Below are positions 49,174 to 58,329 of a DNA stretch of 64,000 nt, one piece after another. A program made the translations under genes and the position numbers. Position 1 is the stretch's first letter, and each line of letters begins with the position of its first letter. The notes under the pieces were generated by a model that worked only from the letters and a program-made list of their open reading frames with translations, made no database searches and was not told the DNA's origin. Source of the stretch: Bradyrhizobium aeschynomenes (GTDB lineage Bacteria; Pseudomonadota; Alphaproteobacteria; Rhizobiales; Xanthobacteraceae); contig NZ_JABFDM010000004.1 of assembly GCF_013178945.1 (NCBI RefSeq), positions 248,001 through 312,000 on the forward strand. Reading direction: 5' to 3'.

Positions 49174-49353
49174 CATTTTAAGTTGTGCTGCGCTAGAAAA
49201 CGCCAGGACATCCAATGCTACGATATCCTACTCTAATCATTATCGAATCTGGAATGAGCGTCCGCCGACCGTATCCTGCGACGCGCTCCGGTTTTCCTCC
49301 AAGTGCTTACGTGGCGCTTACGCGGAAGACGGGCTTCGGAGGAGAGAAAATCC

Positions 49354-50712
49354 ATGCCTAAGCTCAGTAAACGCGTTGTCGAAGGCGCCGAACCTCAAAG
49401 CACGGACTACGTGATCTGGGATGACGAACTGCCTGGCTTTGGCTTGCGCGTCTTTAAGTCGGGCAAGCGCAGCTACCTAATTCAATACCGTTCGGCCGGC
49501 CGCTCTCGCCGTTATAGCATCGGGGTTCACGGCGTTTGGACGCCGGAGTTTGCCCGTAAGGAAGCCAAGATTCAGCTGGGGCGGGTAGCACAAGGTGACA
49601 ACCCGGCAGAGGAGCGCCAGCTCGACCACAAGGCGGTCACGGTCAAGGAACTCTGCGAACTCTACCTCAAAGACTTTGAAGCGGGCCTTATTCTTGGCAA
49701 GGGCGGACGCCCGAAGAAGTCGACCACTTTGGTGACCGACACTGGGCGCATCCATCGCCACATCATTCCGTTGATTGGCACACGCCGTGTCAAGGATCTT
49801 GTCAAAGCAGACGTTAACAAGGTCCTGAAGGACATCATGGCCGGGAAGACCCGTGCCAGCGTCAAGACCAAGAAGCTTCGTGGCAGAGCCAATGTACGTG
49901 GTGGCGTCGGTACGGCAACGCGAACCGTTGGTCTCCTCGGGGGCATTCTCACCTATGCGGTGGAGGCCGGGATCATCGAGCACAATCCAGCCCACGGCAT
50001 TCGCAAGCCGAAGGACAATGTCCGCAATCGTCGGCTCACGGAGGCCGAGTACCGGACGCTGGGCGAGATGCTGGAGGAAGCGGCAAAGGACGAAAAGTAC
50101 GCCATAACGGTCGACATCATCCGCCAGATCGCGCTGACCGGCTGCCGGCGCAGTGAAATCATCGGCCTGAGGTGGTCGGACGTGGATACCGAGTCGAGCT
50201 GTTTGCGTCTAGCGGACAGCAAGGAGGGTGCCTCAATCCGACCGATTGGGCTTCCTGTGGTGGAATTCATGGACGCCCGAAAGAGGAAGAAAGTCGGCTC
50301 TTACGTTTTCCCGGGGTACGGGGATGATAACGCATTCGGCAGCTTCCCAAACCACTGGGAACAGTTGTTCAGCAAATCGTCACTTCCAAACTTCACGCCT
50401 CACGTGCTGCGTCACAGTTTTGCTAGCATCGCCAACGATCTCGGCTTCACCGAGGTTACGATCGCAGCGCTGGTTGGTCATTCGAAGGGGTCCGTCACCA
50501 GCAAGTACATCCATTCACTCGATACCGCGCTCATCATGGCCGCCGATACAGTTTCGGGTTACATCAAAGGACTTCTCGACGGGGTGAAATTCAAGCAAAC
50601 TGCCTACGCGCTCGATCGCGACTCGCGCAAGGCGGCGTTGGCTCGTTTCTTGGCCCAAGCTGTAGGTGAGGGGAACGCTGAGGTTGAAGATCCGGAGCGC
50701 GTCGCTGCCTAG
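49354..50712 (+). CDS. Tyrosine recombinase/integrase (island type)
   Basis: 452 aa from the ATG at 49354 (GGAGGA 11 bases upstream). The DUF4102-like N-terminal domain (DDELPGFGLRVFKSGKRSYLIQYR), SAM-like core-binding domain and catalytic domain are all present. The catalytic residues are Arg265 (GCRRSE), His350 and Arg353 (HVLRH), His376 (GHSK) and Tyr385 (YIHS). Next to the tRNA-Arg 3' fragment, it is the likely enzyme that inserted the 49.1-64 kb element. Confidence 0.95.
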   Translation: MPKLSKRVVEGAEPQSTDYVIWDDELPGFGLRVFKSGKRSYLIQYRSAGRSRRYSIGVHGVWTPEFARKEAKIQLGRVAQGDNPAEERQLDHKAVTVKELCELYLKDFEAGLILGKGGRPKKSTTLVTDTGRIHRHIIPLIGTRRVKDLVKADVNKVLKDIMAGKTRASVKTKKLRGRANVRGGVGTATRTVGLLGGILTYAVEAGIIEHNPAHGIRKPKDNVRNRRLTEAEYRTLGEMLEEAAKDEKYAITVDIIRQIALTGCRRSEIIGLRWSDVDTESSCLRLADSKEGASIRPIGLPVVEFMDARKRKKVGSYVFPGYGDDNAFGSFPNHWEQLFSKSSLPNFTPHVLRHSFASIANDLGFTEVTIAALVGHSKGSVTSKYIHSLDTALIMAADTVSGYIKGLLDGVKFKQTAYALDRDSRKAALARFLAQAVGEGNAEVEDPERVAA

Positions 50713-51019
50713 CGATGCCTTTGACCACAACTTCAGCTGCGCCGTGGTGCAAAGGTCTCGAGTTCACCCGCGGCGACTGCGGTAGCTGGGCGGATCGATC
50801 CTATCGCCCTTCAAGATGATCGGCCTGAAGTTGTCCTGAATTGGAAGGCGATGTAGCGCCAAGCGACCAAGATAGGCGCGACCATGCCGCTCAGCTAAGC
50901 GACTATCTTCGCGCCACAGGAGCAACTCGGGGCCCCCTAGTTTACATGACGGATGGCATCATTCAATGGGTCACCGCCAGCGCGCCCTCCGGCAGCGCGT
51001 GACGCCGAGGCGCGCAGGG
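50713..51019. other. Region downstream of the integrase
   Basis: 307 bases with no gene, RNA or repeat that I can support. Confidence 0.5.
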
Positions 51020-51157
51020 TTACCATAGCACGCTGGTCGTCTCGACGCTGCGGCAATAGACAAGCCTGAACTTGCCTTTGAATGTGAATTGCTCATTCGG
51101 CCGGCAACTATCGAATCTCTTGATGCGGGCGTGGTATTGGCTCAGATCAAACTCCAT
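51020..51157 (-). CDS. Possible small protein (45 aa)
   Basis: Open frame from ATG 51157 to TAA, reading MEFDLSQYHARIKRFDS then a short basic strand-like part. Codon use is plausible, but there is no clear ribosome site and no family. It may be a remnant, like its neighbours. Confidence 0.3.
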   Translation of the reverse strand: MEFDLSQYHARIKRFDSCRPNEQFTFKGKFRLVYCRSVETTSVLW

Positions 51158-51350
51158 GGGACAAACCCACCAGCGAGACAAATGATTGTAGATGTGCCGG
51201 TGCGCCAGCCAAGCGGCGCTTCATGTGCCTCGGTAGCTATGGGGGACGGTTTTCGCTGACGGCTTCGAGGCAGCGACCGCAAAATCGGTAGGAAGGATGG
51301 ATGATGCCCGTCTAGCGACGGGCATCGACCTCTTCGAACGAATACGGCGC

Positions 51351-51716
51351 CTATACTACAACCGTGGCGCACGGATCCAATCGGTCCGTCTTCTTGTTGT
51401 ATCCCTCGTCCAGGCGGATGCGCAGCCGCTGGCCGATCCGCCAATCTTTAACGCCGCGATCCACAGCGCCATAAATGGACGGGCCATCGCACCGTTCGAT
51501 TTTGGCGAAGATGAAGTTTCTTCCCTCGGGAACATTCATGACGGAGGCCGGATAGGTGCGGCCCAGAGCGATCACTGATTGGGCAAACTGTCGAAGGGAG
51601 CCGCCGACAAGCTCCACAATGTGACGGCGGAGGGCACCGTGTTTAGCGTCGGCAAAGCCTTCCACCCAGCATCGGTATTGATAAGACAAGCGCGTTTCCG
51701 CGCGCGGGACCGCCAT
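51351..51716 (-). CDS. Hypothetical protein with cold-shock-like OB-fold segment
   Basis: 121 aa. The second half (PASVMNVPEGRNFIFAKI, SIYGAVDRGVKDWRIGQRLRIRLDEG) has the strand pattern of a cold-shock/OB-fold domain, which binds nucleic acid. The N-terminal 40 residues are helical. It overlaps a decayed reading frame upstream (51643-51990), so the start may be internal to an older longer gene. Confidence 0.45.
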   Translation of the reverse strand: MAVPRAETRLSYQYRCWVEGFADAKHGALRRHIVELVGGSLRQFAQSVIALGRTYPASVMNVPEGRNFIFAKIERCDGPSIYGAVDRGVKDWRIGQRLRIRLDEGYNKKTDRLDPCATVVV

Positions 51717-51990
51717 AGATGCGTACGATCATCTTGGTGGGATCGGCACTGAAGAAATGCCCGGTGCCGGAATCGCCGAGGATAAACCATTCGTTGACGC
51801 GCTGCCGTCGGTGGAAGATCAATGGGATGGTCGCTTCCTGCCCGGCGGAGAGCAGGAAGCGGCCTCGGCCTTGATTTCGGGCATCCCGTCCTCGGGAAGA
51901 TGATAGAAGAGCGGCCATCTCACATGGCGCAAATCGAACGGCAGCTGACCTCGGGTGGCTTGCCGTAGGCCGTGTTCATAACGCTGATGA
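51643..51990 (-). pseudogene. Decayed coding sequence
   Basis: In minus-strand reading, a coherent segment containing TRGQLPFDLRHVRWPLF and HLPEDGMPEIKAEA runs into a stop. The protein-like pattern then continues in another frame as GRFLLSAGQEATIPLIFHRR, GDSGTGHFFSADPTK and MIVRIYGGP. This is what a gene broken by a frameshift near 51875 looks like. The family was not recognised. Confidence 0.35.
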
Positions 51991-52092
51991 TCCGGCGATG
52001 GGTCTTGTCATGAAGGATCCAAATGTCTCAATGTGCGCCGAACGCAAGTCAGGAGGAGAGTTCATCTTTTCTTGCTGAGCATCTTATCGCTA

Positions 52093-55000
52093 TCAAAATT
52101 GAAAATGATTGAGGGCATCAAGCATAGCCGTTTGCCCATCCGGAATCTGACCTGCCGCAAAGAAATTCATTGGCTGAGGAGCGTCCACCACAAGGAGGCC
52201 CCGTACATCTGGCGGAGCGTCCAGTTTGAGCCTTGAGCACAACGCCTTGGCGTGGCTCCGCATAAATTCGACGCGCCGGATGTGGCGAAGCATCTTGTCG
52301 GGGCTCTCACGGCCATTCTTGTGCCGATTCATTCGGCCGCGATATTCGACGAGGCGCGAAGCGATCTCGATTTCCGTGCGGCAAAGCCTTAGGTTCTTGG
52401 CTTCAATGACCCACACGCGCCGTCGGTCATGACTGACGGCGAGCACGTCGATGTTTCCCAGCGCGGGGTCAACCTTCATGTTCAGTGCCCAAGACAGAGC
52501 CCGGCGTGTCCACACCTCCAGGCCGAGTTTGTGCAGACGTTCTCCCACGTCGTCTTCAAATCGTTCTCCCATGGCATGGCCTTGCGACCCGGCATAAGCG
52601 CGGGCAGCGTCGGATATCCAATAGGTATTGTTGAGCGTGCCTTCGCGCAAACCTGAGAAGGAATACATGGTTGCGTCGCTGACAAATATCGGCGCAACAA
52701 GGACCAAGGGGTCGGGGCTATCATCAAAGGCCACAAGGGGACGATTGATGATCGAGTAAGGCCGGTCGAAACGGCTAAGATTGAAGTCTGCTTCGGATAG
52801 TCCAATGGGAATATCCAACCATCGCGGGCGTCTTGGCAGCGTCAGGCGTTCAAGAAATGTACCGATGTCGTCTGACGGAAAGCTTTCATCCGAGTTCAGG
52901 GCACGCCCAAGCTCGCCGCGGCGGATCGTGAAGACGCCTTCGCGCCGGGCTTGGGCCATCCGTACAAGCGCGTACTGCAGATTGATAAAGCTATCGACCG
53001 AGGTCTGGTATTCCGTTTCGATGGCCGCGCATAACCCAGGGGTCCAGGCGCTCTCCCGTTCTTGGGAGGCGGGCGTTTCACGCGCTCTGCGGCGCGAGTA
53101 CGTTTCTGCGGCGTCGTCGAGGACGCGCCGGTTCATCAACTCGACAGTGGGCTTAAGCACGGTCGTCTGGACGGTATGGTCGCTTAGGAGATCGCCGGCT
53201 GGGCTGATCCGGAGCGTCGGTTCATGCAGCCCCGCTCCAATTAAAGCAAAAAGCTGGCCGCTTCCAACAATCAACAAAGCCAGTGCGAACAGGTCATCCA
53301 GATCATCCCGGTATGGCGAAAGGCCGCCTTCGGTAGCCGCCTCGCACGCCGCTACCTCACAAACGGTTTTGGCGGCGCGGGCGACGGAATTGACGGCATT
53401 TTGCCGCTTGAAGGCCGCGACGTCGGCGGCCTCGCCGCGAATAGCGCGCATGGCGCGGATGGTCGATCGCCACTGATCCTGCTCGGCGCGGGCGGCCTGG
53501 TATTGGCGGCCACAGGCGATCAGAAGCTCTTGGCGGTTCATGACGCGTATGCGAGCGGTCAATTCGACAAGCAGCGTCGCCCGATAATTGGCAAGAAAAT
53601 CCTTGCAGTTGTTTTCACCCGTAATCTCAAGGCCATCTGCGCGATCCCAAAAGCGCCAGACCGACCCGCATTTGGCGAGAGCGTGGGCCGAAAGCGACGG
53701 CTCGCGCATCGCGCCAATGAGTCCTGATCCGGCCAGGTAATCGAGAGGGGTGAGAGACTCGCGGATATGGAGCCAGCGCCAATCGACCGACCCAATGGCC
53801 GCGCGCACTTCATCGGCGAGAGCAGCTCGTGTTACTGCCCCTGAAGCAGCCAACGCCTCCAGAATCGCAGCGATCAACTCTACTTCAGCATCGTTCTCTA
53901 CTGCGCCCAGTTGCTGAAGCCAAGCCTCGCTGACTTCGATTTGTACTGGGTTGCTGGGAGCCCCGGCCCGAACAGTCAAGGCGGCCCGCGCCTGCTGAGA
54001 TCCGAGCGTGGCCGGGTTGATGGGCTCGGCCATTGAGCGTGGCGGTATGAGAACTTCGACCATGCGCGGGCCACCTGGAAAAGCGTGCGGCAGTTTGGAA
54101 AGAACGGTTGGGCCGACCGCCGTAATCCACTGAAAGAGCGCGTGCCACACGCGGTAGCGCCAGTCTCGATCGGCGGCCCCATTTTCAGAGCACTCGAGCC
54201 ACCAGACATGATTGCCGAAGACGCTGGCACCGAGCAGCCGGTTTTGCCTTGCATCATCGAGGCTCGCGTAGATTGGCTTGAGATCCAAGGGATTGTCCCA
54301 ATCGAGGCGCTGGGCAATTTTGAAGCCCGCTGGGATCATCGGCAAAGCTCGGACATCAAGGTGCCGCGCGGCCTCGCGCCTCGGGGCCAGCAGTTCGTCG
54401 GTCGGAAGGGATAGAAAGCAAGGTGGTTCGACTTCCTTCGCGTGCTCGGGAACAAGGTTGCCGTCGGTGGTCCGCCAGAAGCCGAACAGATTGGCGATAC
54501 CGTTGACATACTGAAACTCGAAGCCGTCCTGCTGAAGACGTGAGATCTGCTGAAGCAATCGCATGATGCTCCTGAGCCGGCCATGCTCACAGGCACCGAT
54601 TACGGCAGCATCCATGAAGCTGAGCGGAAGATAGAGCCAATTCTCCGGCGCGTCTGCGTCGTTGATCGGCGGGGCAACGCTATGCGGTGTGCCCCAACCA
54701 CCGAGGAGAAGGACTGTCATTCCCATCCGGAAATCCGGCTGCTCGCGCAAAAACCGCCAGAAGCGCTCGACATCCTCGGCAACGAATTGGTTTGCTTCGA
54801 GGCCGAGCGGCCGTACCGATCCGAAGCCGCGCCTTGGAAAATCCTCGAACGTTGCCGGGAGCTGGATGACATGCAGAAATCGGCCAGGCGCATAAGCGCA
54901 CACGCTGGCGCGCATCATGTGTTGGTTGGGTGGCGACAGCCTCAACGATGGGACAGGCCAAAATCCCGAGCGCTCGGCATGAGCCTCCTGCTCAATGAGG

Positions 55001-55866
55001 AGCGCCTCCTGAAGCGTTTCGCCCAAGCCCCCGGCATTGGCCGCATTGACCAGAACGGCTCGCAGCGCAACCGAGAGATTCGAGGGAACAAGAACGGTGA
55101 CGCCCGACGAAGTTGCTTGCAGCGGATAATATTCGAGCGGCGTTTCACCGATGGGGCGATCGCTGACATACCGTTCTTGGCCGGCCTGGAAGAAGAACGG
55201 CGTCAGGGCTCGCTTGTCGATTTGGAGCCGTTCGAGATCCACATCCGTAAACCGAACACGGCGCGAGAGGCGCTTGAGCTCTTCCGCCCCTGGGACGGTG
55301 AGCTGGCCCGCCGGTTGCCCCGACGAAAGCGTATCCCGGTCCACGCCTGCGCGCGCGGCAAGCGCCTCGCTGAGTTGCAGTAAGGCATAGACCGAGCGCA
55401 GTGTTTGATCCTTCAAGCCCCCCGGAGGAAGTGCTTCGAAGGCATCGAGAAGCGTTTGCGTATAGGCGCCGGCCCCCTCCCAAACGCCCATGAAAATCCT
55501 GAAATCACCACGGCTCGTCGCGATACGATCGCAAAAGAGATCCTCGATCGGATCTTCGAGACGCAGCACGCCGGCGCGGCCGAGCCCGTCATTCAGCGTC
55601 GTACCTAGATCGCGGGGCTGCGGCTTCCGTCTACCGGTGGATTTGGAAAGAACCAGCCGTTGCAACCATTCGAGCCGGATGGTGTTCGCGTGGAAGTGCG
55701 GCTCAGTAAGCAAGCCCGCCAGTTCTGCGCTTGCATTGCTCCTTTTCCAGTCTGCGACTTGTCCAAGAGCAGCGTCGCGCGGATCGAAGACCTCGTCCGG
55801 AAACTGCGGCGGAACGAGGCCTTCAAGAAACTGCTGGATTTCTTCAGGGCTGGGAGCCGATTCCAT
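52093..55866 (-). CDS. Large unrecognised protein with C-terminal PD-(D/E)XK nuclease-like domain
   Basis: 1257 aa, one of the largest genes in the window. The first 1090 residues are mixed alpha/beta without a family I recognise. The C-terminal 160 residues read as a PD-(D/E)XK nuclease: Glu1104 in ERFEDDVGERL, Asp1140 in GNIDVLAV, and Glu1155-x-Lys1157 in VWVIEAKNL. The core resembles Mrr/NERD-type nuclease domains. It is the largest cargo gene of the island, facing away from the 443-aa gene across a 460-base divergent gap. A nucleic-acid-cleaving defence role is possible but inferred. Confidence 0.85.
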   Translation of the reverse strand: MESAPSPEEIQQFLEGLVPPQFPDEVFDPRDAALGQVADWKRSNASAELAGLLTEPHFHANTIRLEWLQRLVLSKSTGRRKPQPRDLGTTLNDGLGRAGVLRLEDPIEDLFCDRIATSRGDFRIFMGVWEGAGAYTQTLLDAFEALPPGGLKDQTLRSVYALLQLSEALAARAGVDRDTLSSGQPAGQLTVPGAEELKRLSRRVRFTDVDLERLQIDKRALTPFFFQAGQERYVSDRPIGETPLEYYPLQATSSGVTVLVPSNLSVALRAVLVNAANAGGLGETLQEALLIEQEAHAERSGFWPVPSLRLSPPNQHMMRASVCAYAPGRFLHVIQLPATFEDFPRRGFGSVRPLGLEANQFVAEDVERFWRFLREQPDFRMGMTVLLLGGWGTPHSVAPPINDADAPENWLYLPLSFMDAAVIGACEHGRLRSIMRLLQQISRLQQDGFEFQYVNGIANLFGFWRTTDGNLVPEHAKEVEPPCFLSLPTDELLAPRREAARHLDVRALPMIPAGFKIAQRLDWDNPLDLKPIYASLDDARQNRLLGASVFGNHVWWLECSENGAADRDWRYRVWHALFQWITAVGPTVLSKLPHAFPGGPRMVEVLIPPRSMAEPINPATLGSQQARAALTVRAGAPSNPVQIEVSEAWLQQLGAVENDAEVELIAAILEALAASGAVTRAALADEVRAAIGSVDWRWLHIRESLTPLDYLAGSGLIGAMREPSLSAHALAKCGSVWRFWDRADGLEITGENNCKDFLANYRATLLVELTARIRVMNRQELLIACGRQYQAARAEQDQWRSTIRAMRAIRGEAADVAAFKRQNAVNSVARAAKTVCEVAACEAATEGGLSPYRDDLDDLFALALLIVGSGQLFALIGAGLHEPTLRISPAGDLLSDHTVQTTVLKPTVELMNRRVLDDAAETYSRRRARETPASQERESAWTPGLCAAIETEYQTSVDSFINLQYALVRMAQARREGVFTIRRGELGRALNSDESFPSDDIGTFLERLTLPRRPRWLDIPIGLSEADFNLSRFDRPYSIINRPLVAFDDSPDPLVLVAPIFVSDATMYSFSGLREGTLNNTYWISDAARAYAGSQGHAMGERFEDDVGERLHKLGLEVWTRRALSWALNMKVDPALGNIDVLAVSHDRRRVWVIEAKNLRLCRTEIEIASRLVEYRGRMNRHKNGRESPDKMLRHIRRVEFMRSHAKALCSRLKLDAPPDVRGLLVVDAPQPMNFFAAGQIPDGQTAMLDALNHFQF

Positions 55867-56327
55867 CGGGCTGCCGTCCGTTGCGGCATGTTGGAGGACA
55901 ATCGCGGATCATAGCAGGTTACCGGCTGACCGGTAACGCCGCCGTCGCGCACTCCGATTTAGTGCTCGAAGCAAACCTGATTTGTGGAGCCTTTGCAGAG
56001 AATCCTGAAATCGGGGTCTTCGTAGTCGGGTGCTCATGGCAAAAAGGAACGAATCGCCAGCTTGGGCCGAGATTGGGCGACCCTTTCCGGAGCCGTGCCG
56101 CCCATGCTCTAACGACCCCCAATCCCGTCGGAACGCTCCGGATTTGTGCTGCCGCCTCGATCCCTTTTGCCGCAGCGGAAGCTTGGCGTTTCTAACGGAA
56201 ACTGCAGCAGGACGAAACGAGCGTCAAACGATATCTTACAACAAATAGCCTTCGTTGGCGGGTAATATCGACACCAATTTTCGTCTGGCCACGATTCGTC
56301 GCGTCAGACGCCACCCGGGACATTAGC
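55867..56327. other. Divergent intergenic region in the island
   Basis: 461 bases between the starts of the 1257-aa (-) and 443-aa (+) genes. Promoters for both are expected. No gene, RNA or repeat recognised. Confidence 0.5.
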
Positions 56328-57659
56328 ATGGCCATGTTTGCACGGCGCTCTTTGCAGCGCCTTCTAGACGATCTCAAGACGAAGCTTTCGCCCGAGGCCT
56401 GCGCGAAGCTGGCGCATGGGCTCAATCAAAGCGACGCGTCCGCGCTCGGCTATGAGTGGGAATTGGCGTTGCTCTTCGCGCTCGGCCAGGCCGGGACGAT
56501 ATCTTACGAGGCAGATACGCATGGCGGGCCGAGCCGGCCCGACATCACCTTTGCCGAGAACGGGGGATCGATCCGGTTCGTCGCAGATGTCACCATGGTT
56601 TCGGACGCGGGGCTCGAGGACGAGAATCCGGTTATGCGCTTCTCGCAAAGTCTGCACAGGCTCAAGCGCAAATACCGCCTGTCTGGAAGTTTGGATTATC
56701 GCGTGTCGGGCGTCACAGACGGTCCGTCACCGCACAAGCAGAAGACGCGGCTGAAGCTTCCCAAATTGTCCGAGCTCGATGTGTTTCTCGCTGAGCATGT
56801 CGGCCCATGGTTCCGCCAACTCGCGGACGAAAAGCAGGCTCGCGCAACCCTGCAGGTGAACGAGCCTGGTGTAGCGTTTTCGTTGTCCTATGATGAGAGC
56901 GAGCGCCACAGCGGCGGTGGTTATCCTGCCTATACCGCTGCGCAATCGCGAACGCAAAACCCGGTCTTTACGGCCCTAAAATCAAAAGCCGCCCAGCTCA
57001 AAAAATCCAGTGCCACAGATCCTTGCGGGATAATCCTTTGCGATGGGGGATGTGCGCTGTTGTCGAAGCCAGGGCGCCAGATGCAGCAAGTTGGCCTTGA
57101 CGAAACCATTGCCGAGTTCTTCCGACAGCACTCGTCGGTGGCCTTCGTTGTGGTGTTGGTATTTCCGCCGAGCCGCGTGGATGCCTTTACGGGCGTTTTC
57201 AAGGAATTGAAAATCACTGGCCGCCTCTACAGCAATCCGCGCGCAGCCAATGCTCTGCCGGAAGAGCAGTTAATCGCTTTGATCAATCGTGGCCTAGCCC
57301 AGCTTCCCCAGCCGGTGGCAACGCCGCGAGATGCTCTCTATTGGATCGGCCGCGCACGAGACCATGAGGGGCAGACCCATGCGAACATTGAATATTCGGG
57401 AGGTTTAATGACAGGATCGGTCAAGCTATCGGCGCGACAAATTCAGGAAGTATTAGCCGGCAGGACGACGGCCCAAGAGCTCTTTGCGCAGTTCGATCAC
57501 CCGGGGCGACCTTTCCAGAACCCCTTCGAAATGGCCTTGCGTCAGGGGTTAACAATGGAATCGGTGAGCCTTACAAAGCAAGCCGATGCAGACGACGACT
57601 TGCTCGAAGTACGCTTTGGGTTCTCTGATCCCGCAATTAGCAAACTAAAGGCTGGCTAG
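56328..57659 (+). CDS. Unrecognised protein with N-terminal PD-(D/E)XK-like fold
   Basis: 443 aa. Residues 38-95 show a nuclease-like arrangement: GYEWELALLFALG (Glu43 or Glu45), then GGPSRPDITFAENGG with Pro71-Asp72, then RFVADVTM with Asp87-x-Thr89 in the place of (D/E)xK. The missing Lys suggests an altered or inactive site. Residues 230-300 include VVLVFPPSRVDAFTGVF and the C-terminal 120 residues are helical. It is the only plus-strand gene of the cargo besides the integrase. No known family. Confidence 0.75.
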   Translation: MAMFARRSLQRLLDDLKTKLSPEACAKLAHGLNQSDASALGYEWELALLFALGQAGTISYEADTHGGPSRPDITFAENGGSIRFVADVTMVSDAGLEDENPVMRFSQSLHRLKRKYRLSGSLDYRVSGVTDGPSPHKQKTRLKLPKLSELDVFLAEHVGPWFRQLADEKQARATLQVNEPGVAFSLSYDESERHSGGGYPAYTAAQSRTQNPVFTALKSKAAQLKKSSATDPCGIILCDGGCALLSKPGRQMQQVGLDETIAEFFRQHSSVAFVVVLVFPPSRVDAFTGVFKELKITGRLYSNPRAANALPEEQLIALINRGLAQLPQPVATPRDALYWIGRARDHEGQTHANIEYSGGLMTGSVKLSARQIQEVLAGRTTAQELFAQFDHPGRPFQNPFEMALRQGLTMESVSLTKQADADDDLLEVRFGFSDPAISKLKAG

Positions 57660-57747
57660 GTTCTATAAGGCATTGCAATGCATTCCTTGCGTATGAATCG
57701 CGCGAGGTATTGACGTTGCCGGATCGCGGCTCGCGGAGCAGGTCGAA

Positions 57748-58243
57748 CTATGGCCCAGCGGATAGGTTCAACACGTCTAGGGCTTGCGATAAAGTGGCCG
57801 CCAACTTCTCCTGGTCACGGGCCCGCTTCGCCACCGCTTTTAATTCCTCAAGGCGCGTTCGGCCCGCATCATCGGTCTTGATAATGATCGACATGTTGTG
57901 AGCGCTTCCGCGGCCAAGAGACACTTCCGACGGGATGCCCATCCGTCGTAGGGTGGCTTCAACTTGATCTTCTACGGCCCGTGCCGATCCAAATTTGGTG
58001 ATCGTTTCTGCCAATCTTCGCACTCGGCAATATGGCCGCTCTTCGACTTCGCAAGGTATATCCTGCTCAGCATCGACGTGCTCCTTCAGAAGGCACGCTG
58101 CACGACCGGCAACGGCTTTTTAGCCTCTTTGCGAAGCAAAAGCGGCCGTCGCTCGCCCTCCCATGGCCAATGAGCTCGACGTGCATTCCGAGCGCTTGGC
58201 TTACCTCATCGCTGACGAACTTGTCGAACCCGTTCCATCTCAT
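57748..58243 (-). pseudogene. Frameshifted small gene
   Basis: Reading on the minus strand from ATG 58243 gives a coherent N-terminal part, MRWNGFDKFVSDEVSQALG then HVELIGHGRASDGRFCFAKRLK. It then shifts by one base at a run of five A's (near 58120) to continue as KAVAGRAACLLKEHVDAEQD, EVEERPYCRVRRLAETITKFG and onward to LDVLNLSAGP at the stop (57748-57750). Together it would encode about 165 residues. Either the A-run is a sequencing or assembly error, the gene is broken, or the shift is programmed. No family recognised. Confidence 0.55.
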
Positions 58244-58329
58244 AGGGGCTCCCACATCACGATTCCCCGACCGCGATAGTGGACCAAGCGGGACTCTAGA
58301 GGAAGGCACCAAGGACGATACCCCGCTTG

